Source of the DNA: Sciurus carolinensis
Taxonomy: Eukaryota > Chordata > Mammalia > Rodentia > Sciuridae
Direction of reading: 5' to 3'
DNA: 64,000 nucleotides
Assembly: GCF_902686445.1 (NCBI RefSeq)
Contig: NC_062218.1
Coordinates: 13,987,015-14,051,014, forward strand
The translations under genes were made by a program, and so were the position numbers. Below are positions 56,081-64,000 of the stretch, in pieces. Numbering within the stretch: position 1 is the first letter of the stretch; each line of letters opens with the position of its first letter. A model generated the notes under the pieces. The model was not told the origin of the DNA. It saw nothing but the letters and a program-made list of their open reading frames with translations, and did not search any database.

Positions 56081-58029
56081 CTAGATGTTATAATTATCTT
56101 TAATTTAAATTTTTCACACCCAGAAAGACAATGGGCAATCAAAATCTGAATGCATTCCCCAAAAAGTTTACATGAATTTAACACTATTCTTGAGTTTAAA
56201 TGCTTTACATTCTCAAACTATTTAGGAAATAGCTATTCCAAAAATCTCTAAAAAGAGTAAAGATAAAATCCACCAAATTGCAAGTAGAATAAAGAAAGCA
56301 GAAAAGTTTAACAAAAGTATCTAATCAAAAAAACAAAAACCTGTCACTTTAGTTCAAAAAAATTAGGTGAGCAATAACAGATGATAAATACCTTTAAATA
56401 AAAGGAATCTGGGTCAAATTCATTTAAAAGTAAGATAAAGAAAGTGCAGTATGTTTAACAGTGGAATTCTGCAGGATGGGTCAACTTCCAAGAACATACC
56501 TAGTTCCTGTGTACACTAGAGGGCGGAGTTGCATAGTGAAGCTCTTCTGACATCTAACGGGGAAGGATTCAGTCTGTAAACCCTCAAGACCTATTACTGA
56601 CTTAATTTGAAAGACTTTAAACTTTTAATAGATGACCCAAACTAGTCCACCATGAAAGCAATCAACCAAAAAGGAAACCCAGACCAGGGATCATGGAAAA
56701 TACTTTTCTGAAGAATGATCCTCCGTGCATGTGTTCATAAAACATCCTATTCCCCAGGAAATGATGATCACTTTTTTTTGAATGGAAGATTCTTAATAAT
56801 CCACTTATGCTTATGGCCTTTGAGAGCCAAAGGTTTTAAGTTACAAGCGACATTTCTCATCAACTTCGGGAAAGTATTCCATTTTCGTTGACTAAGTGCC
56901 ATAAACTTAAAAAAAAAAAAAAAGTCTCCATATTATTAAAAGTTTTCTGGGGAACAGAAAGTCATCTTCACCCTTCATAACTCCTTTATATTCAGACTCC
57001 CTGTCCATGGCTAAGATCCGAAAACTATGAGCTGCCCAGCATCCTACCTCACTGATAAATGGAAGTCATTTATTTCCAAATGGATTTTGGAAGACCAAGT
57101 ATCAATTTTTGTAGCTCCTGGAGCAACATAAAAAGTCACTTCCCCTCTTTAAGCATCACAGGTCTTTCACAGTGGCCAAATCAAGTAAAAGCCACTTCAA
57201 TATCTCCCAATTACATTATCTTGAAAATTACAGCCTCAAACATTCATTCTGCAAATAGCCCAGCTTCTACATGACATTCAATGAGATGATGGAGCTTCTC
57301 TTCAAAACAATCCATCTCAGAAATTGTGTTTTTCAACAGAAAAATTGTACTTGTCTAAGAAGAAATAAGTTCAAAAATTAGTTTCTAGCTTGTTTTATTG
57401 TTACATTTATAAAATCAATATTAAAAATAATTATAATCCTAGATAGACCTAATTTGTCGTATATGCAGACTTAATTATTTAAGATCCTTCCCCTTTGATA
57501 ATTCTATAGATTGAATTGTAAATGTGGCAACATAACTAAATAATTTAAATTACTCAGGAGGAGCAAATCGAGCATCTGTCTTTCTTAAAATCCGAAGTAT
57601 GTTTCCACTATTCTTTTTCCCTTAACATCTCTCTGATCATATTCATTTTTCCTTGCTCCTCAAACTAAAGTCTTGAGTTTTCACTATAACACACTTGATA
57701 TAAAAACAGATCAGGAAAACTGAGCCTTTCGTAAGGATTTTAATATACTGATACAAATTACAAAACTGTAGAGTACAAATATGGACCTCTCTAGTTTAGT
57801 TACAGAAAACTAAAACCTGAATGAAATGTATTTAAGTAGGAAAACTATGACAAATATTCACTAGCACACCCTACTTCTAAAAGCGTAAACATTAAAATTT
57901 TTATCAACTAAATCTAACATTATGGATTAGTAGCCTTCCCTAGTGACCCCACATCTCAACATTTTTAACAGCACATCTCAACATTCCATACCCACTTCAC
58001 TGCCCAGTGTTTTCCCCTTAGCACTTAGC
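56081..58029. other. AT-rich unassigned sequence
   Basis: Nearly 2 kb without a recognised gene or repeat; short A-run at 56910-56923. The low repeat content for such a long stretch is unusual in this window. Confidence 0.4.
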
Positions 58030-58225
58030 ACTAATTAACTTACTGATTAGTTTACTTGGAATTTCTACTTATGTACTGTCAGTATTTCCAGAACATGAGA
58101 CCCTGAAGGCCAGGATTGGGGCTTTTTGAACAAGAGTTCTTGTAAATCTCCAGTGTCAAAATAGTGCTTGACACTTAATAGGTCATTAATAAGTATAATT
58201 ATATGGATGAATAAGTAAGTGAGTA
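58030..58225 (+). mobile_element. L2 3' end, sense
   Basis: 'cagaacatgagaccctgaag', 'gccaggattggggctttttg', 'aatagtgcttgacacttaat', 'aggtcattaataagtataat', 'atggatgaataagtaagtga' match the L2 tail from 'gaatgtaagctccatgagggcagg' to '(aatga)n'. Confidence 0.7.
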
Positions 58226-58294
58226 AAGAACAAATCTGAAACCTGACCATCTTGTTCTAACAAGGTGAGGAATCAAGAATCAATAGGCGGCTAT

Positions 58295-58400
58295 CAAATA
58301 CCAACCACTTTGCAAATGTACTTGATTTATTTAATCACCCAACAACGTCAAGGAATTAATACACACGGTATCACTGTTAGTCACACAGTTCATATATTAC
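58295..58400 (-). mobile_element. MIR trace, antisense
   Basis: 'caaccactttgcaaatgtac', 'ttgatttatttaatcaccca' and 'tgttagtcacacagttcat' resemble the reversed MIR ('...cgctttacatatattatctcatttaatcctca...aaggtcacacagc'). Short and diverged. Confidence 0.4.
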
Positions 58401-58849
58401 ACAGAGCATCCTATACTCCCAACCCTTCCAGCAAATATATAGCAAATTTTCAAAAGGTAGGGCTTACATTGCAAAAGCAAATTGTGTCAACATGAGTTCA
58501 TAATCACGAGGCTCTGGAGATGTGGAAGATGTGACTACTTATGAGTGGCAATAAGACTGTCCTCCTTACTAGAAAAGCATAGGTTCCCACAATTCCTCCA
58601 TTTCCCACACCAGGTCAACTCACAGATACGCAGATCTTTTTCTTTGTACTTTTTTTTTTTTTTTTCAATGTTGGCCATCAAACGAACACTTAATAACTTC
58701 ACAATCAGAAAGCAACCTGATTGTCTGCTGATTTTCATAAGGCCCTCCTCCCCAGGAATAACTTTACACAGGCCCAAAACTCCTTACTCAATAATCCAAC
58801 TATACACTCCCTATAAGAGACACAGGTTAGATTCAAAGACCAAATATGT
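58401..58849. other. Unassigned sequence with T16
   Basis: T16 at 58650-58665. No gene recognised; frames of 153 codons (58545-59006, plus) and 80 codons (58535-58777, minus) overlap, and the plus frame runs into L1 and LTR DNA. Confidence 0.4.
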
Positions 58850-58965
58850 TGAAAGTGAAAAGATGAGAAAGATACATCATGCAAACAGTAACCAAAGGAG
58901 AGTTGGAGTGAATATAGTAACACCAGACAAAATAGACATTAAGACAAAACTTGTTGCTAGAGTAC
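58850..58965 (+). mobile_element. L1 ORF2 fragment, sense, left part of a nest
   Basis: 'gaaaagatgagaaagataca', 'caaaggagagttggagtgaa' and 'acaccagacaaaatagacat' followed by 'taagacaaaacttg' match L1 ORF2. The element is broken by an MLT1 LTR at 58966 and resumes at about 59973. Confidence 0.85.
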
Positions 58966-59193
58966 CATGGTTCCAATGGTGGCGTCCACTCCAACTTGAG
59001 TATTGAAGCTTAATCACCAACGCGATTGTACTAAGCAGTGGAGCCTTGAAGAGAGGATTGATTTGTGAGAGTGGAGCCCTCAGGGGCAGGACTCGGCCTT
59101 TCAGAAGAGCTGGAGAAAGTGGGCTCCCTCTCTTCTCTGCCTTCATTTGAGAACACAGCACATGCCCTCCAGGGAATAGCAACAAAGCACCTT
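58966..59193 (+). mobile_element. MLT1A-type LTR, 5' half
   Basis: 'accatggttccaatggtggc', 'gtggagccctcaggggcagg' and 'tcatttgagaacacagcaca' fit MLT1A-like LTRs ('gctatggtctgaatgtg', 'gtggagccctcatgaatggg', 'catgtgaggacacagcg'). It is split by an antisense L1. Confidence 0.75.
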
Positions 59194-59806
59194 TTTTTTT
59201 TAATTTTTAAATTTGTTTTAATTAGTTATACATGACAGTAAGAATGCACTTTGATACACCATATAGAATGGATTATAAGTTCTCATTTTTCTGATTATAC
59301 ATGATGGAGAATCCCACCAGTGGTAGTTGTAAATGCACACAGGGTAAAAAGTCTGATTCATTCTACTATCCTTCCCCTCCCCACCTCCCCCTTCCCTTTC
59401 TTCACTCACCTCTACCTAATCTAAAGTAACTCTATTCTTCCCTACCGGCTCCCATTGTGAATTAGCATCTGCATATCAGAGAAAACATTCGGCCTTTGTT
59501 TTTTGGAATTGGCATATTTCACTCAGCATGATATTCTCCAGCTCCATCCATTTACCAGCAAAAGCCACCATTTCATTCTTCTTCAAGGCTGAGTAATATT
59601 CTATCTTATATATATATATATATATATATATATACGCCACATTTTTTAACCCATTCATCTGTTGAAGGACATCTAGGTTGGTTCCATAGTTTAGCTATTG
59701 TGAAGTAAGCTGCTGTGAACACTGATGTGGCTGCATCACTGTAGTATGCTGATTTTAAGTCCTTTGGGTATAAACCGAGAAGTGGGATAGCAGGATCAGA
59801 TGATGG
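59194..59806 (-). mobile_element. Young 5'-truncated L1, antisense, with 11-bp target-site duplication
   Basis: It begins with a T-run (reversed tail), then 'attagttatacatgacagta', 'gcatctgcatatcagagaaa', 'attggcatatttcactcagc', (TA)n at 59607-59634, then reversed ORF2 end DNA ('attcatctgttgaaggacat'). CAAAGCACCTT flanks it on both sides (59183-59193 and 59807-59817) without mismatch. The perfect duplication marks a relatively recent insertion. Related to the copies at 46695 and 49917. Confidence 0.95.
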
Positions 59807-59817
59807 CAAAGCACCTT

Positions 59818-59972
59818 CTCAGAAGAGGAAACAGAGCCTTCACCAGACACCCCACCTGCCAGGGCCTTGACCTTAGACATCTGCTATCCAGAATTGTGAG
59901 AAATAAACTGGTTTTTAAGAATTGCCAAATGTGAGCTATTTTGTCACAGCAACACAAATGAACTAAGACATA
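59818..59972 (+). mobile_element. MLT1A-type LTR, 3' half
   Basis: 'tcaccagacaccccacctgc', 'cagggccttgaccttagaca', 'tctgctatccagaattgtga', 'gaaataaactggtttttaag', ending 'aacacaaatgaactaagaca'. This is the classic MLT1 3' end, continuing from 59193 after the L1. Confidence 0.88.
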
Positions 59973-60350
59973 GAGACAAAAGACATTCCATAACAACAAA
60001 ATGGTCAACCCATCAGGAAAATACAGGAAAACGCAGCAATTACATATATATTTGTACTTAACAACAGAACTCTACAATACATGAAGAAAAAGTATATAGA
60101 ACTGAATGGATAGACAGAATTCAACAATAATATCTGGAAACTTCAACAGCCCTGCTTCCACTACATAAGAAGACCAACATGGAAATGGAAGACTTTGACA
60201 ACACAATCAAAACCATGCTTGACACTATAAATCAACCACAGCCAACAGACACCTACAACACTTCACTCAACAAGAGCAGAATATACATTCTTCTGAGGTA
60301 CACAGAAGATTCTTCAGGATAGGCCATATGGTAGGCCAAAATTTCTCACC
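59973..60350 (+). mobile_element. L1 ORF2 fragment, sense, right part of a nest
   Basis: 'caaaagacattccataacaa', 'aatggtcaacccatcaggaa' and 'attcttctgaggtacacaga' followed by 'agattcttcaggata' match the next part of L1 ORF2 after the left fragment (with 'ggtcaattcatcaagaag', 'cattcttctcaagtgcacatgga'). Confidence 0.8.
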
Positions 60351-60869
60351 CAAACACCATGGGCCAAATGTGGTGTAGAATTCCAAATGTCTGGGTTTTT
60401 TAAATACCATGCATTTTCAGTATACTATGGAGGACACACACCATCAGCAAGGTCTAGGTCAGCACCCTGTAACAAATCACAGCATATCTAAAGAGAAATA
60501 TGACTTCTGACACTAAACGAGGCAAAGATTATTAATAGTTTCAGATCAATTCAGATATTTTGTCATCAGAATAAATCAGAAAACAAAATCCAAAAGCTAT
60601 TGCCTCTACTTGCAAAGCATTTTCGGGTGGTTCTGTTTTTCATCTCTGCTGCTGTCGTCCTAGCCCTAAGTGTCCACTCTGTCCCTTCTGTCCATCAAAA
60701 GTGCATTCTAACGGCATCTGTGCTTTGGGCCCTGCCTCTCTGCAGTCCAGGCTCACCAAGCAATCAGAAGCATCTGCTGCTTCCCTGCCTGGGACCACAC
60801 AACACTTGCCAGTGCCCTTGAAAGAGACGCTACCAGCCTGCACGGTTAGGTGCAGTCCAGTTTCCCCAG
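60351..60869. other. Unassigned sequence
   Basis: No gene recognised; 60640-60840 has overlapping 67-74-codon frames on both strands. Confidence 0.4.
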
Positions 60870-61105
60870 AGAGGTCACCTACTCCTCCCCACTCGTGGTC
60901 CTCCAGTCACCTGGCCTTCCTTTGATTTCCTCAAACACCTCAAGTCACTTCCTGCTTAGGGTCTTCAGTTTCGCCATCACCCTTCCAACAGCTCTTCAGG
61001 GTTTCTCAGAGACGGGATCACTGCTGACCTTCAGGTCTAACTCGGATAGATGTCCCCTCCTCGGAGAGACTTCCCCTACCTCCTCGACCTAGCTACACTT
61101 GGTCT
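60870..61105 (+). mobile_element. L2 LINE fragment, sense
   Basis: 'gtcacttcctgcttagggtc', 'accttcaggtctaactcgga', 'tagatgtcccctcctcggag', 'agacttcccctacctcctcg' match L2 'attcctgcctcagggcc', 'ctcaggtctcagctcaaatgtcacctcctcagagaggccttccctgacc'. Confidence 0.65.
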
Positions 61106-61948
61106 TCCCTGTGTGTTTTTCTTAACAAACGAAATTTCAGAGTAGCTTTTGATTTACAAAAAAAAAAAAATTGCAAAGGTAATACAAAAAGTCTCCACAG
61201 ACCCGCACCCAGGTTCCCTGTTGTTGACATCTTACAGGGAGGGCTGTGGTGTTTCTATGACAAGTAACCAGCCAACACTAACATTTTACTACTGACAAAG
61301 CTCCACGCTTGCTGAGGGTTTCACTGGCTCTTCTTAATGCCCCTTTTCTTCTCCAAGGTCCCCTCCAGGATCCCGCACTGTATCTAGTTAGCATGGCTCC
61401 TTGGTCTCTCGGGTCTCCCAGACCTTTTGAAGTTTCCCCGTGCTTTTTCTTCAGTTTTGAGGAGTACTGGTGAGGCCCTTGATTTGGCTTTATCTGATTA
61501 GACTAGGGTGGTGGGTTCAGAAGAGGGTGACCCCATGGGTGGAACAGTCTTATCAGAGCATGTTAAAGGCACATGCCGTCAACGCAACACCCCAATAAAG
61601 CTCGGTCATCACCAGCAAGGTTAAACCTGATCACCTGGGTAAAGTCAGCGAGTCAGTCCTCTTCATTACAGAGTTGTTCTTCCTGCCCTTCCCACCCTAA
61701 TGCCACTCTACTCCTTGGAAACAAGTCACCAAGTACAGCCCGCACGTAAGGGACACAGGGACCTGAGCTGCACCTCTTGGAGGCAAGATTGTATCCATAA
61801 ATTATTTGTAAGTATTCTGCCCTGGAGATGTGTCTCTCCTCTCCCCTTTATTTATTAAATCACCTCTTCATATCAATATTCACTCATGGATGTTTTACAG
61901 TACAGGTTGAATTATAATCCAATGCCACATTATAATAAATATTTTGTT
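61106..61948. other. Unassigned sequence
   Basis: No gene or firm repeat recognised; A13 at 61158-61170. Confidence 0.4.
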
Positions 61949-62098
61949 GGGCTGGGGTTGTGGCTCAGTGGCAGAGCACTTGTCTAGCATGTGTGAGGCA
62001 CTGGGTTCGATCCTCAGCACCACATAAAAATGAATAAATAAAATAAAGGTATTGTGTCCATCTACTACTAAAAAAAAATTTAATAAATAAATAAATAA
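61949..62098 (+). mobile_element. Sciurid-type ID SINE with long A-rich tail
   Basis: A near-consensus ID body: 'gggctggggttgtggctcag', 'tggcagagcacttgtctagc', 'atgtgtgaggcactgggttc', 'gatcctcagcaccacataaa'. The tail has the characteristic 'aataaaggtattgtgtccat' followed by 'ctactacta' and (AAAT)n. This tail form is a signature I associate with squirrel genomes. It looks young. Confidence 0.95.
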
Positions 62099-62507
62099 AC
62101 AAATGTTGTTGCTCAAATTATTCCAGCTTTCTTCATGGAGGGTTCTTTCACTGTGGGCACTATGTCCCTTGAACATGACCCCAGTCTTTTCTTTTTGGAG
62201 CACTTCTACACTTTCTGACATGTAAGATGTTTGAGTCTCATTTTTACATGACTGTATCCCTTTAGTACAGAATAGAATTGAAATTTAGTTAGGTCTGGTT
62301 CTAGCTGAGATTATTGTTGGGATATCACTATCATTAGGCCCTCTCAACAGAGTGAGCTAGGAAATATATGTATGTATGTCAATCTACCATACGTAAAAAC
62401 CTATAAATATTTCTAGATGTAATATGAGTTTATGCTGATGTACTCAATTTCAGTCAAGTACCAAGTGGTCCACTTTACCACATACATCCTTTTTAATCAC
62501 TCAGCAC
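62099..62507. other. Unassigned sequence
   Basis: No gene or repeat recognised. Confidence 0.4.
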
Positions 62508-63080
62508 ATTAGTCAGGGTTCTCCAGAGAAAAAGACCAATGGGACCTGTGTGTGCGTGTGTGAGTGTATGCGCACACACATGTATGTGCACACATTTTTT
62601 AGAAGATTCATTATAAGGAATTGGCACACATGACTATGAAGACTGACAAGTCCCAGCATCTGCAATTGTCAATCTGGAGAGCCAATGGTGCAGGCCCAGT
62701 TCCAGTGTAAGGCCTAAGGACCAGGAGAGCTGATAGTAGCTCTGAAAGCCTACCAGCCTGAAGGACGGTAAGCTCAAGACCCACAGAGAACCAGTGTTTC
62801 AGTTCAAGTCCAAAAGCAAGGAAAAAAAAAAAATGATGTCCCAACTAGCAAGTAGACAGGTAAGTGGGACTCCCTCTCTTACTCAAGGGAGGGTTTTCCT
62901 TATTCTTGTTCTGTTCAGGCCTTCAACAGATTATGAGGCCCAACCACATAGGGGGAACAATTTGCTTTACTTAACCTATGTATTTAATTATTAATCTCTC
63001 CACAGAAATGCACACACAGATATACCTGGAGTAATGTCTGAATAAATGTTAGGGTACACTACAACATAAAATTAATCAGC
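62508..63080 (-). mobile_element. MLT2-type ERVL LTR, antisense
   Basis: In plus-strand view it starts 'ttagtcagggttctccagag' and 'aaaaagaccaatgggacctg', has a TG/CA-rich part (62550-62598), then 'cattataaggaattggcaca', 'tgttctgttcaggccttcaa', 'cagattatgaggcccaacca' and 'cataaaattaatca'. This is the reverse complement of the ERVL-type LTR known from '...gtgtcaacttgactggg...' and ending '...ctctggagaaccctgacta'. Family assignment is from memory. Confidence 0.75.
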
Positions 63081-63114
63081 ATGCCTAGTTTACTTTCATT
63101 AGCATCATTAACAC

Positions 63115-63290
63115 TACCTATAATTACCTAGATTTTATATTTATTTGCTTACTTATTTTCTGTCCCTCACCATCAATAATCGTAAATTCTAGAAGCAGAG
63201 GCCCTGCTTGTTTTAAACAACTCTGGAACTCCAAGGCTTAAACAATGTGTATTATGTAGCAGTGGTTAATTTGTTGAATAAATGAAAAAA
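63115..63290 (+). mobile_element. L2 3' end, sense
   Basis: 'tatttgcttacttattttct', 'gtaaattctagaagcagagg', 'ccctgcttgttttaaacaac', 'ttgttgaataaatgaa' match the L2 tail ('tgtttactgtttattgtctgtctcc..agaatgtaagctccatgagggcaggg...aatatttgttgaatgaatga'). Confidence 0.65.
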
Positions 63291-64000
63291 TAATAAGTAG
63301 TATTGATATCTAGCTTACAGTAGAAAATAACAAAGATGGACTGTTTTGCGATTATCCCTGGAACATGAATAAAATCATCTTACAGGTCAAAAATCAACAC
63401 ATATTAATCTACCGCTATGCTTTGTTATAATATTATTCTCCATATATCCATTATGATTTGGCAGTAAAGTTTCCCCTTCAGGTAATTCAAGGGATAGCTG
63501 GCATTTCCCCCCTAAAGTTTACTTTAGTAGAGCATAATCATTTTCAAAATAAAGTGCATATTTATTTTTCAAGTTTCCTCTTCCACAATAGATGTTACTT
63601 TCAGTCCCAGTAGTGACAGGTCAGAGGAGAAGGGAGATCCATCACTCATCCTAACTGGTGTCTCCAAGTCATTGAGAAACACTTCAGCATCTAAGGGTTT
63701 TCCACTCATAGTTACCCAGCAAATTTTGGCAAAGTTTTTTATTTCCTTTATTTTTTATAACTAATAGAGAGGCCACCTGCATACATAGTTATGAAAAATA
63801 TCTGCAAACATAACAGAGAAGTTAATGCTGGCAAGGGAGATGGAGGAGAGAGCAGGACAAATATATTTCCTGTGGCTTATGAAATATTCTTCCATAAGAA
63901 TATAAATAAAATCCCCTGATATTTATGAGAGATGCTATCCTTTCCAGAATCTTTTTTTAACAGGTTGAACAAACCAAGGCCAGCCTGTGTAAATTTCCTG
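63291..64000. other. Unassigned sequence to window end
   Basis: No gene or repeat recognised; 63460-63590 is repeat-free AT-rich sequence. Confidence 0.4.

Noticed and set aside
58545..59006. 153-codon plus frame
   Set aside because: It crosses from unique DNA through a T16 run into L1 and LTR sequence, so it cannot be a conserved coding unit.
59607..59634. (TA)n as an independent element or promoter signal
   Set aside because: It lies inside the antisense L1 and is a simple slippage expansion of L1 sequence.
1..64000. CRISPR arrays, operons, phage or plasmid features
   Set aside because: All evidence points to a mammalian nuclear genome; the only regular spaced repeats are microsatellites and the 33-bp minisatellite, which has no spacers.

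Overview
The window is nuclear DNA from a rodent, most likely a squirrel-family (sciurid) species. The evidence is the repeat fauna. There are several ID-type SINEs with an intact tRNA-like 5' end. There are dimeric B1+ID SINEs. There is an ID variant with a long (AAATAA)-rich tail, which I associate with ground squirrels and marmots. Several young L1 3' ends share one lineage-specific tail. Older mammal-wide repeats (MIR, L2, MLT1/MaLR and MLT2 LTRs, Tigger/MER2 DNA transposons) form the background. Species cannot be fixed from sequence alone.

I recognise no protein-coding exon, rRNA, tRNA gene or CRISPR array. All open reading frames are short. The longest (up to 191 codons) lie in a 33-bp tandem repeat, in L1 debris, or in GC-rich unique DNA open on both strands by composition. 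The window reads as intergenic or deep-intronic DNA.

Layout. 0-5 kb: L1 3' scrap, MIR, GC-rich unique DNA, G-run, compound (TG)n(GA)n microsatellite. 5.7-7.8 kb: complete antisense MaLR retrotransposon (LTR-internal-LTR). 8-12 kb: mostly unique, with a MIR, an ID and a two-way hairpin. 12-14.2 kb: antisense L2 broken by an LTR-like element, a second copy of that element's promoter-like module, a long alternating purine-pyrimidine tract and an ID. 15-16.6 kb: L2 split by an old LTR, then a B1-ID dimer. 17.3-17.5 kb: 33-bp minisatellite. 18-22.7 kb: three sense MaLR LTRs and an antisense B1-ID dimer. 22.7-23.5 kb: repeat-free AT-rich DNA that resembles conserved non-coding sequence. 24-28.5 kb: unique DNA and simple repeats. 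28.5-33.4 kb: old LTR, L1 pieces, SINEs, MER2. 34.8-39.1 kb: T-run, Tigger-like element, three MaLR LTRs, MIR, L1 scrap. 40-46.5 kb: MIR, LTRs, L2 and L1 fragments. 46.7-54.8 kb: four L1 insertions, including a young truncated copy with a visible target-site duplication, a tiny twin-primed inversion and a 3.9-kb old ORF2 copy. 54.9-58.2 kb: SINE, then 2.8 kb nearly free of repeats. 58.8-60.4 kb: three-layer nest (L1 > MLT1 LTR > antisense young L1). 60.8-64 kb: L2 pieces, a young ID and an MLT2-type LTR.

The transposon layers give a relative history: L2/MIR first, then old L1 and MLT1/MaLR, then sciurid L1, ID and B1-ID insertions. No new gene system is visible. The most notable structures are the minisatellite open in five frames, the duplicated promoter-like LTR module, the double hairpin, the twin-primed L1 with junction microhomology, and the three-layer nest.
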